From Bog-756 sp963699085 (GTDB taxonomy: Bacteria; Actinomycetota; Acidimicrobiia; Acidimicrobiales; RAAP-2): DNA of 64,000 nt. Each line of letters opens with the position of its first letter. Position 1 is the first letter of the stretch. The stretch lies in NCBI GenBank assembly GCA_963699085.1, contig CAVOTH010000003.1, forward strand, positions 186,001-250,000. Reading direction: 5' to 3'. The notes under the pieces were generated by a model, which saw only the letters and a program-made list of their open reading frames with translations, was not told the DNA's origin and ran no database searches. Positions 26,045-37,723 of the stretch are shown here, piece after piece. Position numbers and translations under genes: made by a program.

Positions 26045-26828
26045 GTGCCGGAAATGATCGAGGTGGAGCGCTACCGGACGTTGGCCACCGGGGCCCTGGG
26101 ACCGGAGGATCGTCAACGTCGACTCGCCCGACTCGTGGTTCTTGAAGGGCGCCGCTGACGGGGCGTTGCTGTCCGGTTTGCTCGTAGGCCGACAGTTCAC
26201 CGATGCCCGACGGATCGGCAAGCTGCTGTTGTTGGATGTGGCCGACGGCCCGGTGATCGGGCTCCGATTCGGGATGACCGGCACGCTGTGGGTCGACGGC
26301 GACGATGCTGTGGGCGAACTCCTGTACTCGCCCACGCGACGTGACGAGGCATGGGAGCGATGGTCGGTGACTTTCGCCGACGGTGGCCGGTTGGTGATGC
26401 ACGACCCTCGTCGGCTGGGCGGTGTGTCATTGGACCCTGACCTGTCCAACCTCGGTCCGGATGCCGCCGGAATCGGACCCTCGGCCCTGGCCACCGCTCT
26501 ATCCGGCTCGACGGCCCCACTCAAGGCACGCCTGCTCGACCAGTCTCGGATCGCCGGCATCGGCAACCTCATCGCCGACGAGGTGTTGTGGCGCGCCGGG
26601 CTTTCACCGATGCGACCGGCGGGATCGCTGTCGCTTTCCGAACTACGTCGGCTGCACCGTCACCTGGGTCGGACGTTGTCCGACTTGAGCACACGGGGCG
26701 GATCGCATCTCGGCGACCTGATGCCGGAACGGCACGTGGGTGGGGTCTGCCCGAAGGACGGGACTCCGCTGGAGCGTTCGACTGTGGGGGGACGGACATC
26801 GTGGTGGTGCCCGGGTCATCAGGTTTGA
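26045..26828 (+). CDS. Fpg/Nei-family DNA glycosylase (frameshifted)
   Basis: About 260 residues. The N-terminus reads MPEMIEVERYRTLATGALG, with the catalytic Pro2 and Glu3 of the family. After a break at 26102-26103 (one C too many) it continues as RRIVNVDSPDSWFLKGA. The helix-two-turn-helix is RIAGIGNLIADEVLWRAG. The C-terminal zinc finger is unusual: CPKDGTPL ... WWCPGHQ, so the second and fourth usual cysteines are Asp and His. The family excises oxidised bases and nicks abasic sites. Whether the finger still binds zinc is open. Confidence 0.85.
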
Positions 26829-26837
26829 TGCCGTCGG

Positions 26838-28433
26838 TCACTTCCGCGGTACCGGCTCCGGTGGCTCCGGTGGCTCCGGTGGCCGGTCGAGCCCGAGGTC
26901 GGGCTCCTGGCCGAAGGGCGGCAGGGGCGTGAAGGACCACTTCGGGTCCTCGTCGGTCGGCCCGGTGCGGCTCGAGGATCCATCCCTCGTAGGTCTTCTT
27001 CCGGTGGTGGTGTCGACACAGCAGGGCAAGGTTGTCGAGCCGGGTATCGCCACCGAACTCCAGGGGTTCCACATGGTCGATCTCCAGGCCATAGGCGACC
27101 CGGCACCCCGGGACCACACAGCACCGGTCCCGGAAGACCAGGGCGGTGCGCAGGTGGGCGTTGATGGTCCGTCCCCGGTGGACGACCGAGCGGATGTCCC
27201 CGGCCTCGGTGAACACCAGGGACAAGAAGGCATCGTCGAGCAGACTCTGGGCCACCGGCACCGGGACCGGTCCCTGGCCGTCCAGCTCACACAGCTCGCC
27301 GGGAAGGGCCCGACCCCGGCGCAGGGCCTCTACGTCGACCCGGACGATGATGGTGGCCGGGGGAGCCGCCGTCACCAGGTCCTCGGCCCCGCCCAGGTCG
27401 AGATCGTCGACATCGGTGGGGTCAGCGGGGTCGGTGAAGCCACCAGGGTCGAGCAGGTCGAGCGTGTCGAGCGGATCGGTGGAGTCGGGGGCGACGGTGG
27501 GGTCAGGGGCGACGGTGGACGTGGTGGGACCGGTGGTCCCGTTGGACCCCTGGGGCCGGGCACGTCCGGTGGGGGTGGCCCGAGGGGAGGGGGCGGGCTT
27601 GGAATCGGGGGCCGGTGGTGGCGGTGGAGGCACCCGGTGGTCTGGACCGCCTCGTGGTGACCAACAAGAACAGGGCATCGGCCCGCAGGGCGGCGTCGGA
27701 CTCGGGTGTGGGGGTGGGGGAACCCTTCGGGACATCCCGGGCCGCCTCGGCTGCTGCCGCCCGCCTGTCGCTCCGCAGGCGGTTGGCCACCGGGACCAGT
27801 CGGGCCATCAGGGCCGCCCCCCGCTCGGGGGTGTCCCGCCCTTCGAAACAGAACGCCCCCTCGGCGTCGTTCCAGAGTCGTGAATGAACGGGTGGCGTGG
27901 ATCCGGGACAGGGTGGCGACCGGGTCCTTTCTGGCCGAGGTGGCCCGGAGCCGCTGGCACCGCTCCTTGATGACCGGGAGGGACTCGGAGTCGATCCCGG
28001 CCAGCAGCGCAGCCTTCGCTATCGGGGTCCAACGAGGCGGCCTGGGTGACCTCGGACAGCTTGGGACCCGAGAGGGACCCCTGGCGCAGGGCCGCTTCGG
28101 TGCCGGGCAGGTCGACCAGGCGCCTCCCGTTCTCCAACGTGCGCCGGGCCTGGCCCGTGGTGCCCCCCTCCAAGGTGGCCAGCAGGCCGGCGGCCGAACG
28201 GTGGCCGTCTGCCTCCCAACTGCCGGACTCCTCGATCCGGGGGGCGAGCAGGGTCTTGCCGCGGTCACCAACCGCTCCAGGCGACAGCAGTCGCCATAGA
28301 GGGACACGGCGTCCGATCCGAGCAGGAGCCCGGGATCGAGGTCGGCCACCACCGCGCCCAGGGCGGAACACAGCGAGGACATCCGGGCCGACAGGCCGGG
28401 CTGTCCGGAACGGGGGAGGGTGGCGAGGGCCAT
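26838..28433 (-). pseudogene. DUF222/13E12-type HNH nuclease gene, multiply frameshifted
   Basis: Pieces of one protein lie in alternating frames. The N-terminal DUF222 part (MSSLCSALGAVVADLDPG, then ESGSWEADGHRSAAGLLA, LPVIKERCQRLRATSA, RDTPERGAALMARLVP) is followed by a proline-rich spacer. The HNH domain then reads CCVVPGCRVAYGLEIDHVEPLEFGG, here CRVAYGLEIDHVEPL, with LDNLALLCRHHHRKKTYEGW. Breaks fall near 28260, 28013, 27876, 27658 and 26962. Such genes are common, often repeated, in actinobacteria. It may be a true pseudogene or a victim of the indel errors seen elsewhere. It ends 10 nt from the convergent Fpg/Nei stop. Confidence 0.75.
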
Positions 28434-28468
28434 GGAGCCATCGTCGTCGGGGGGTGTGACAGGGGGGC

Positions 28469-28934
28469 TCAGCCCTTGATCTCCTCCAGCACCTTGGCGG
28501 CGTGGCCGTCGGCCTTCACGTGGTACCAGGGCCGGGCGATGGTCCCGTCGGCGGCGATCAGGAACGTGGAGCGGATGACCCCGATGGTCTTCTTGCCGTA
28601 CAGGGTCTTCTCGCCCCAGGCACCGAAGGCCTCACCGACGGCGTGGTCGGCGTCGGTCAACAGGGTGATCTTCAGGCCGTACTTCTCACGGAACTTCCGG
28701 TGCTTCTCGGCGGAGTCGGCCGAGATCCCGAGGATCGGCACCTTCGCCCTGTTGAACGCCGGTCAGGTTCTCGTTGAACTGACAGGCCTCCTTGGTGCAG
28801 CCGGGAGTGTCGTCCTTCGGGTAGAAGTACACGACCACCTGTCGGCCGGCGAAGTCCTTGAGCGAGACCGGCGAGCCGTCCTGGTCCGGGAGGGTGAAGG
28901 CGGGGGCTTTGTCCCCCGCGGCGAGCTTGCCCAT
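28469..28934 (-). CDS. bcp: Thiol peroxidase Bcp/PrxQ, first copy (frameshifted)
   Basis: About 154 residues. The start MGKLAAGDKAPAFTLPDQDG leads to FYPKDDTPGCTKEACQF with peroxidatic Cys46 and resolving Cys51. After a break near 28758-28761 (one extra base) it continues AKVPILGISADSAEKHRKF ... GVIRSTFLIAADGTIARPWYHV. It reduces H2O2 and organic hydroperoxides using thioredoxin. A second, diverged copy lies at 42783. Confidence 0.88.
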
Positions 28935-29115
28935 GGTGGTTCCTTTCGATGGGATGAGAGGCGTGGACGCACGCTACCGGCGCCGTGGTGGCACGGCCCG
29001 ACGTCGTCGGCCGCTTGAATGGTCGGCGGGCACCACGATGGCACAGTCGGGATTCCCACGGCGTGGGACCCGTGGGAGACTCACCGCAGCGATCCTGTTC
29101 GAAGGGACCACCACC

Positions 29116-30897
<1,782 letters not shown>

Positions 30898-31131
30898 ACC
30901 TGGCCGGTCGCGGCGGTCCCGATGGCGGTCCCGGCCGGGACCAGGCCATTGACCTGGTGAATCACGGGATTCCCGGTAGACTGGTGGCCGTGGTGACGAG
31001 TGCCACTGCCGGGGTCTTCCTCATCCTGTTCTTCAGGCCGTCCTCATCGGCCCGGACGATGGCCCGAGGCGGGCCCACACGCTGCCGTGACTCGCACGGA
31101 GCGGACGGTCGGCCACGGCCGTCGCAAAACG

Positions 31132-32400
31132 ATGAGAGAGAGCTTCGAACCCCATGACCACCCTGACCGATCCAACGGATCGCGCCGTCCCGGTGCCCAT
31201 CACGGCGACGCCGGCTCGGCAACCGCTGATGTGCAGCCGTCCTTCGCCGAGCTGGGCGTCGACCCGGCCATCGTCGACGCCCTCGAGGCCCAGGGCATCC
31301 ACGCCCCGTTCGCCATCCAGGCCATGACCGTCGCCGACGCCCTCGCCGGCCGTGACGTATGCGGCAAGGCCAAGACCGGCTCGGGAAAGACACTGGCGTT
31401 CGGCGTACCGCTGCTGCAGCGCACCATGGCCCGACCGGCCACGGAGCCCGGACGCCCGAGGGCACTGGTACTCGTCCCGACCCGGGAACTCGCCGTACAG
31501 GTGAGCGAGGTATTCGAGCCGCTCGCCGAGGCGGCCGGACTGCGGGTCGTCGCCGTCTACGGCGGAGCCGACATCGAACGCCAGATCAAGAAGCTCCGTC
31601 GTGGCGTGGACGTGATCATCGCCACCCCGGGCCGGCTGATCGACCTGGGCGACCGGGGCGAGCTCACCGTCGCCGACATCGAGACCCTGGTCCTCGACGA
31701 GGCCGACCGTATGGCCGACATGGGATTCATGCCCCAGGTCGAGTGGGTGCTGCGCCGCCTCGAGCGCGACCACCAGACCCTGCTGTTTTCGGCCACCCTC
31801 GACGGCGCGGTCGACCGACTGGTCAGCCGGTACCTCAAGGACCCGGTCATGCACGAGGTGGCCTCCGAGTCGACCACGGTGGACGCCATGGAGCACCGCT
31901 TCCTCGAGGTGCATCAGATGGACCGGGTGAAGGTGTGCGCCGCCGTCTGCCGGAGCGTGGAGAAGGCGCTCGTCTTCGTGCGCACCAAGCACGGCGCCGA
32001 CCGACTGGTCGAGCAGCTGGAAAAAGAAGGCGTCAAGGCGGGAGCCATCCACGGCGATCTGCGCCAGGCCAACCGGGAGCGCACTCTCAAGGACTTCACC
32101 GAGGGCAAGCTCCACGTGCTGGTGGCCACCGACGTGGCCGCCCGTGGCCTGCACATCGACGCGGTGGACGTCGTCGTCCACTTCGACCCACCTGAGGACC
32201 ACAAGGCGTACCTCCACCGCTCCGGTCGTACCGCCCGGGCCGGTTCGGCCGGCCTGGTGGTCTCGCTGGTCCAGTGGAACCAGGTCCTCGAGATGGAGCG
32301 CATCCAGACCCGCATCGGCGTGCGCATGCCCATCGTCGAGATGTTCTCCAATGATCCCCGCCTCGCCGACCTGGCCTCGTGGACGCCCGAGAAGGTCTGA
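31132..32400 (+). CDS. DEAD-box ATP-dependent RNA helicase
   Basis: About 422 residues. Motifs: Q-motif region FAIQAMTVADALAGRD, Walker A AKTGSGKT, PTRELAVQV, TPGRLIDL, DEADRMADMG, SATLD, then in the second domain VFVRTKHGADRLVEQL, ATDVAARGLHIDAVD and HRSGRTARAG. It unwinds RNA, probably in ribosome assembly or cold adaptation. The first 30 residues from ATG 31132 look unlike a natural start. ATG 31154 in another frame begins MTTLTDPTDRAVPVPITATP, so an indel near 31215 may hide the true N-terminus. Confidence 0.9.
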   Translation: MRESFEPHDHPDRSNGSRRPGAHHGDAGSATADVQPSFAELGVDPAIVDALEAQGIHAPFAIQAMTVADALAGRDVCGKAKTGSGKTLAFGVPLLQRTMARPATEPGRPRALVLVPTRELAVQVSEVFEPLAEAAGLRVVAVYGGADIERQIKKLRRGVDVIIATPGRLIDLGDRGELTVADIETLVLDEADRMADMGFMPQVEWVLRRLERDHQTLLFSATLDGAVDRLVSRYLKDPVMHEVASESTTVDAMEHRFLEVHQMDRVKVCAAVCRSVEKALVFVRTKHGADRLVEQLEKEGVKAGAIHGDLRQANRERTLKDFTEGKLHVLVATDVAARGLHIDAVDVVVHFDPPEDHKAYLHRSGRTARAGSAGLVVSLVQWNQVLEMERIQTRIGVRMPIVEMFSNDPRLADLASWTPEKV

Positions 32401-32577
32401 GCCGCTAGAACGGGACGTCAGGGGCGATCCGCCTGGCGATCCGCGGCTGCGACCCGGATCTCGGTGCCGGAGCCCGTGGCAACCTCCGGCGGCAGCGGGC
32501 CAATCCCCGACCGCCAGTGAGTTCCCGGTAGCCCCGCCTTTCGGAAGCAAGCAATTCCCCGGCAACAAGGAGACTGC

Positions 32578-33324
32578 GTGTCCGATCGTGATGAGCCTAT
32601 GACCGTTGACGACGGGTCGGACGATGTCGAGCGGATCCTGGTGGTCACCGCACATCCGGACGATGTGGACTTCGGCGCTGCTGGATCAGTGGCGGTGTGG
32701 ACGGGTCGGAACGTCGAGGTGTCCTACTGCATCGCCACCGACGGGGACGCCGGTGGGTCGGACCAGTCGATCACCCGGGCGGAGATGGCCACCATCCGGC
32801 GCGAGGAGCAGCTCACAGCCGCCCGTGCCGTGGGTGTGACCGACGTGACCTTCCTCGGATTTCCCGATGGTCGGGTCACCCCGACTCTCGAACTGCGGGC
32901 CGCCATCGCCCGGGTGATCCGGCGGGTCCGCCCCGACCGGGTCGTCGCCCAGTCGCCTGAACGCAACTGGACCCGCATCTACGCCAGTCACCCGGACCAC
33001 CTGGCTACCGGCGAGGCCGCCGCCTGTGCGGTCTATCCGGACGCCCGCAACCCGTTCGCCTTCCCCGAGCTGCTGGCGGAGGGACTCGAGCCCCACGTGG
33101 TCCCCGAGCTGTGGGTGATGGCCACCGACCGGGCCAACCGGGTGGTGGATGCCACCGACGTCTACCCCAAGAAACTGGCAGCTCTCAAGTCCCACGTGAG
33201 CCAGGTGGGTGACGGTGAGCACCTCGACGACCTGCTGAAGGGCTGGATGGGCGGAACGGCGCTCGCCGCCGGACTCCCTGACGGCCATCTGGCCGAAGCG
33301 TTCCACGTGGTGAACACGGCCTAG
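32578..33324 (+). CDS. PIG-L/LmbE-family deacetylase
   Basis: 248 residues from GTG 32578, with AAGGAG upstream. The metal-binding AHPDDVDFG motif and the later YASHPDHLATGEA are diagnostic of zinc-dependent N-acetylglucosaminide deacetylases (PIG-L, MshB, LmbE, Mca). In actinobacteria relatives act in mycothiol synthesis or detoxification, but this protein cannot be assigned to one. Its stop overlaps the GTG of the next gene. Confidence 0.85.
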   Translation: MSDRDEPMTVDDGSDDVERILVVTAHPDDVDFGAAGSVAVWTGRNVEVSYCIATDGDAGGSDQSITRAEMATIRREEQLTAARAVGVTDVTFLGFPDGRVTPTLELRAAIARVIRRVRPDRVVAQSPERNWTRIYASHPDHLATGEAAACAVYPDARNPFAFPELLAEGLEPHVVPELWVMATDRANRVVDATDVYPKKLAALKSHVSQVGDGEHLDDLLKGWMGGTALAAGLPDGHLAEAFHVVNTA

Positions 33325-34062
33325 TGGCCACTCGCGGTACGTCACGTTCGGAACGGCCCTGGGCGGTCCTCCAGCACGTTCCTCACGAAGGCCCGGGGAC
33401 GATCGCCCGGGTGCTGGCGGACAGCGGAGTGGATGTGATCGTCACCCGGCTCGACCTGTCCGAGACGCTGCCGGACCCCGCCGTCCTGGGGGGCCTGGTC
33501 GTGATGGGTGGGCCCATGGGGGTCCACGACGGGGACGAGCATTCGTGGCTGGCCCCCGAGCGCGACGCTGATCCGGAACGCAGTGGACAACGGGACGCCC
33601 GTGCTGGGGGTGTGCCTCGGGTCCCAACAGCTCGCCGCCGCCCTCGGTTCCGAGGTGACGACCGGACCGGTCGAAGAGGTCGGCCCCGGCCAGGTCGAAC
33701 TCACCGCCGATGGTCGACGCGACCCGGTGCTGGGCCCGGAGTACCACGGGCTCTCGAGCACCGCCATTCCCTGCGTGCACTGGCACCGGGACACCTTCAC
33801 CCTCCCGCAGGGGGCGGTTCACCTGGCTGCTTCCCGCGCCTTTCCCCATCAGGCCTTCCGGTTCGGGGACCGGGTATACGGACTCCAGTTCCACATCGAG
33901 GTCGACGAACAGCTCGCGCGGGCCTGGCGGCCGCTCCTCCCCGAAGGCGTGCGCCTCGACGAGGGCGCCGTCGCCCGGGTCGAGTCCGTCGGGTTGCGCA
34001 TCCTGCGGCGCTTCATCGACGGGGCCGATGCCGGCCGATCCACTACCCGGGTCGTCCCGTGA
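33324..34062 (+). CDS. Class I glutamine amidotransferase (frameshifted)
   Basis: About 245 residues. The N-terminal part is WAVLQHVPHEGPGTIARVL and LGGLVVMGGPMGVHD. After a break at 33565 (an inserted A) it continues ALIRNAVDNGTPVLGVCLGSQQLAAALG with the nucleophilic Cys, and ends with FGDRVYGLQFHIEVDEQ carrying the catalytic His and Glu. It resembles GMP-synthase-like amidotransferases of unknown substrate. Start and stop overlap both neighbours, so a small operon with the deacetylase and the HlyIII-like gene is likely. Confidence 0.83.
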
Positions 34063-34756
34063 CAGCTCGCGCCGGTGCCGTACCGGACCAGGTCGACGCC
34101 GAGGACGGGTCGGAGGGACCGGTGAAGCCGAAGCTGCGGGGCGTCCTCCACGAGGTGGCCTTCTTCGTCTCTCTGGTGTCCGGCGCCGCTCTGGTGTGGG
34201 CGGCGCCGACCACTTCGTCCACCCTGCTGTGCCTCATCTATGCGTGCTCGATCTCGCTGCTCTTCGGCGTGAGTGCGATGTTCCACCGGCACACGTGGGG
34301 TCCGGTCGGCCGCCGTCGCATGCGCAGGGCCGACCACTCGACGATCTTCATCGCCATCGCCGGGTCCTACACGGCGGTCGCCGGGATCGCCCTGACCGGG
34401 TGGGCCCGGACCACCGTCCTGGTCGTCGTCTGGGTCGGTGCGATCGTCGGAATCACCCTGCGCCAGGTATGGCTCGACGCCCCCAAATGGGTGATCGCCC
34501 TTCCGTACGTGGTGGTCGGCTGGGCGGCCGTTGCCGTGCTGCCGCAGCTCTTCCGGGCACTTGGCGCCACGGGATTCATCATCCTGTTGGCCGGGGGCTG
34601 GCCTACTCGGCGGGCGCGGTGGTCTACGCCCTCAAGAGGCCCGACCCGGTACCAGGGGTATTCGGGTACCACGAGGTGTTCCATGCCTGCACACTCGTCG
34701 GGGCGGTCCTCCACTTCGTGTGCATCGCCTGGTTCGTCCTGCCGCTGGCGACCTGA
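34059..34756 (+). CDS. Hemolysin III/PAQR-family membrane protein (frameshifted)
   Basis: About 232 residues from GTG 34059, whose GTGA overlaps the upstream stop. It has about seven hydrophobic segments. Family signatures are LHEVAFFVSLVSGAALV, SISLLFGVSAMFHRHTW, RADHSTIFIAIAGSYT and, after a break near 34598 where one base is missing, LAYSAGAVVYALKRPDPVPG with FGYHEVFHACTLVGAVLHF. The conserved His residues of the PAQR metal site are present. Function in bacteria is unclear; it is not a proven hemolysin. Confidence 0.86.
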
Positions 34757-34852
34757 CCGGCGGTGTGGTGACCCCCTCATCCGGATGTGCCCAACGTCGT
34801 TCGACGGCCCTCACGTCGACTCGGAAAATTGGTCGCTTCGAGAGATCCGTGG

Positions 34853-34858
34853 GACTCT
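34853..34858 (+). promoter_or_regulatory. Possible -10 hexamer, leaderless
   Basis: GACTCT, 7 nt before ATG 34866. It deviates from TANNNT at position 1. Confidence 0.35.
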
Positions 34859-34865
34859 GACACCC

Positions 34866-35945
34866 ATGGGCGAGCGCACTGAACTGGTGGTCTGCGAAGG
34901 GGACGAGACCGGTCAGGAGCTTCTCGAGGAGGCGCTCCGGGTGCTCGATCGGTCGGTGATCGGGATCCCGGTCGATCTCCTCCGGTTCGACCTGTCGCTG
35001 GGGAACCGCCGCCGCACTGCCAACGCGGTTGTGGCCGAAGCCGCCGAGGCCATGGTGGCGGTCGGCCTCGGGCTGAAGGCGGCCACCATCACCCCGCCGC
35101 AGACCGGGGATGTGGGTTCACCCAATCGTCTCTTGCGCGAGGGCGTCGGCGGTTCGGTCATCGTGCGGACGGGCCGAAGGATTCCTGGCGTGGTCCCGCC
35201 GGCCCCGGTCGTGCACCCGATCGTGGTGGTGCGCATGGCGGTGGGGGATGCCTACGGGGCCGCTGAGGGGCGGGACGGCACACCCGGCGGTCCCGATGAG
35301 CAGGCGTGGCGGACCGAACGGATCGACCGGTCGGTATGCCGCTCGGTGGCAGAGTACTCGTTCCAGGCGGCCGCCCACCTGGAGGCCTGTGTGTTCGGTG
35401 GCCCCAAGTGGACGGTTTCGACGGTATACGAGGGGATGCTCAAGGAGGAGATGGACGCGGCCGCCGCCCGGCACCCGGACGTCCCCTACCGTCCGATGCT
35501 GATCGATGCCGCCTACGCCGGCCTATTGACCGAGGCCGACGACCAGTCCCTGGTGATCCCGGCCCTCAACCGGGATGGAGATTGCCTGTCCGACCTGGTG
35601 CTGGCCATGTTCGGCTCCATCGCCGGCGCCGAGTCCGTGCTGTTGGCTCTCGACGAGGACATGAGGCCGAAGGTGGCCATGGCCGAGGCGCCACACGGCA
35701 CCGCGCCATCGCTCCAGGGTAAGAACGTGGCCAACCCGATGGCCATGCTCCTCGCTTGTGCCGCCGCTCTCGACCACGCCCCGGAAGGCGATGGCTCAGT
35801 GGCCGCGGCGGCTCTGGCCATCCGTCAGGCGACCCTGGGCGCGGCGGCGGACGGCATCCGCACGTTCGATCTCGGCGGAGGGGCGTCGACCAGTGAAGTC
35901 GTGGACGAAGTGATCCGGCGGATCCAGGTACCGCATCCGGACTGA
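34866..35945 (+). CDS. Isocitrate/isopropylmalate dehydrogenase-family protein
   Basis: 359 residues. The overall layout of the family is visible: an N-terminal CEGDETGQELLEEAL in place of the usual GDGIG, a central ATITPPQTGD, a Lys/Tyr region VAEYSFQAAAHLEACVFGGPKWTVS, DAAYAGLL, and a C-terminal EAPHGTAPSLQGKNVANPMAMLLACAAAL, of which APHGTAP is the NAD(P)-binding motif. It is diverged from both canonical Icd and LeuB; true leuB is at 63680. An NADP-dependent isocitrate dehydrogenase role is possible but not shown. Confidence 0.8.
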   Translation: MGERTELVVCEGDETGQELLEEALRVLDRSVIGIPVDLLRFDLSLGNRRRTANAVVAEAAEAMVAVGLGLKAATITPPQTGDVGSPNRLLREGVGGSVIVRTGRRIPGVVPPAPVVHPIVVVRMAVGDAYGAAEGRDGTPGGPDEQAWRTERIDRSVCRSVAEYSFQAAAHLEACVFGGPKWTVSTVYEGMLKEEMDAAAARHPDVPYRPMLIDAAYAGLLTEADDQSLVIPALNRDGDCLSDLVLAMFGSIAGAESVLLALDEDMRPKVAMAEAPHGTAPSLQGKNVANPMAMLLACAAALDHAPEGDGSVAAAALAIRQATLGAAADGIRTFDLGGGASTSEVVDEVIRRIQVPHPD

Positions 35946-36021
35946 GGTGACAGGACCTGATGGCCCGGTCCGACGGCCAGGGCGATCCCTAGGATGGAGC
36001 CCTGAGGCGCCACTACCCAAG

Positions 36022-36093
36022 TCGGTACGACCAGTCAGGTCGGTACGACCAGTCAGGTCGGTACGACCAGTCAGGTCGGTACGACCAGTCAGG
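36022..36093. repeat. Four exact tandem copies of an 18-bp unit
   Basis: tcggtacgaccagtcagg repeated four times without change, ending 10 bp before the start codon of the DUF427 gene and running into its ribosome-binding region (gggagga). Confidence 0.95.
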
Positions 36094-36103
36094 GAGGACA
36101 CCG

Positions 36104-36869
36104 TGACCGAATTCCCGCAGGCAATAGTCCCGGTGAACCATGTCGAACCGGTTCCACGTCGTGTGCGCGCCACGCTCGATGGCAAGGTCGTCGTCGACAC
36201 GACGGCGGCTCGGTATGTATGGGAGATACCCGCTTTCCCGCAGTTCTACCTTCCGATCGGGGACATCGCCCCGGATGTACTGGTGGACGAAGATCATGAG
36301 GAACATCTGCGCCGCGGGACGGCTCGACGATTCGGGCTGCGGGCCGGCGACGAGGTCAGGCCCGGGGTCGCCCACCACTACATCGCCTCCGACATCGAGG
36401 GGATCGTAGGAACTGTGCGTGTGGACTGGGCCGCCATGGACCAATGGTTCGAGGAGGACGAGGAGGTGTTCGTCCATCCGCGGAGCCCCTACTCCCGGGT
36501 CGACGCTCTGCGCTCATCGCGGCGAGGTCGAAGTGGAACTGGATGGCCTCGTGCTGGCGCGGCTCGTCCCGTACGGTGATGGTCTTCGAGACGGGCCTGC
36601 CCACCCGCTATTACATCGACAGGCTCGACGTGGACTGGGCCCACCTGGTCCCGAGCGACACACAGACCTCATGCCCCTACAAAGGCACCACCAGTGGATA
36701 CTGGTCGGTCGACGTCGGCGGCCGGGTCGAACCGGATCTGGCCTGGGCGTACGACTTCCCGACCCGTCAACTTCTGCCGATCGCCGGACTGGTCGCCTTC
36801 TACAACGAGAAGGTCGACATCACCGTCGACGGTGCCCGGCTCGCACGGCCGGTCACCCCGTTCACCTGA
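36104..36869 (+). CDS. DUF427-domain protein, two repeats (frameshifted twice)
   Basis: About 254 residues. Each half has a DUF427 unit: RRVRATLDGKVVVDTTAARYVWEIPAFPQFYLP, of which VWEIPAFPQFYLP is typical, then VELDGLVLA ... TVMVFETGLPTRYYID and CPYKGTTSGYWSVDVGG. Single extra C bases at 36523 and 36563 break the frame; correction gives SSREVEVELDGLVLARSSRTVMVFE. The family is thought to be enzymatic or ligand-binding, with no settled function. Start GTG 36104 has GGGAGGA upstream, directly after the 18-bp repeats. Confidence 0.82.
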
Positions 36870-36919
36870 CCGATCGTGCCTCCGGGGCGTGCGATCCGGC
36901 ATTGCTACCATCGGCCCCC

Positions 36920-37687
36920 ATGTCCCGACCCTCGGTGATCTTCGATCTCGACGACACCCTGATCGTCGAGGAGACCTTCGCCATGGCTTCGTTGCGCGAG
37001 GCGCTCGCCGTCCTCCCGGGAGTCGATCCGGTGGCGGACGAGGAACGGGCGCTCGAGTCCATCCGGTCGGTGTGGCGCAGTGGCGCCGACCACCCGGTCT
37101 GCCTGGAGCTCGGGGTGGCATCATGGGAGGGACTCTGGTCGGACTTCACCGGAAATCACACCGCGCTCGACGGGCTGCAGGCGTGGGCACCCACCTACCG
37201 GTCTGCGGCCTGGACGGCTGTCGCCACCGCGTTCGGTGTCGACGATCGGGAGCTCGTCCGCACCGCCGCCGACCGGTTCGAAGCCGCCCAGCGTGCCGGC
37301 CATCCGGTCATTGACGGCATGTCTTCGGCATTGGCGGCGGTGAGTGCCCGGTACCCGGTGGGCCTGTTGACCAACGGTCCCTCCGACATCCAACGGCTCA
37401 AGCTCGACCAGGCCGGCCTGTCGGACAGCTTTGGGGTCGTCGTCATCTCGGGGGAGTTCGGCCACGGCAAACCCTCGCCGGAAGGGTTCCTTGCCGTCCT
37501 CGACCGATTGGGTGCCCGCCCCGAGGATTCGGTCATGGTCGGCGACAGCTGGGAACGCGACATCGTGGGCGCCCTCGATGTCGGGATGCGGGCGGTGTGG
37601 ATCACCGACGGCCGCCCGCGGCCCCGGTCGGATCAGCGGGTTAGGGCCGTCGAATCGGTCCGGGAGCTCGACGACCTGCTCGATTGA
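36920..37687 (+). CDS. HAD-superfamily hydrolase
   Basis: 255 residues from ATG 36920. Motif I is FDLDDTLIVEE, motif II LLTNGPSD, motif III the Lys in HGKPSPEGF, and motif IV VGDSWERDIVGAL. The cap is helical (subclass I), as in phosphoglycolate or haloacid-type phosphatases. The substrate cannot be assigned. TACCAT ends 8 nt before the start, so its transcript may have a very short leader. Confidence 0.86.
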   Translation: MSRPSVIFDLDDTLIVEETFAMASLREALAVLPGVDPVADEERALESIRSVWRSGADHPVCLELGVASWEGLWSDFTGNHTALDGLQAWAPTYRSAAWTAVATAFGVDDRELVRTAADRFEAAQRAGHPVIDGMSSALAAVSARYPVGLLTNGPSDIQRLKLDQAGLSDSFGVVVISGEFGHGKPSPEGFLAVLDRLGARPEDSVMVGDSWERDIVGALDVGMRAVWITDGRPRPRSDQRVRAVESVRELDDLLD

Positions 37688-37723
37688 GGATGCCTGCCAA
37701 GTCGGGCCTGACGGTGATCGCCC

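Noticed and set aside
28935..29115. TPP riboswitch upstream of thiC
   Set aside because: Neither the CTGAGA nor the GAACCTGA-type element could be found; only a simple hairpin near 29055-29078 is present.
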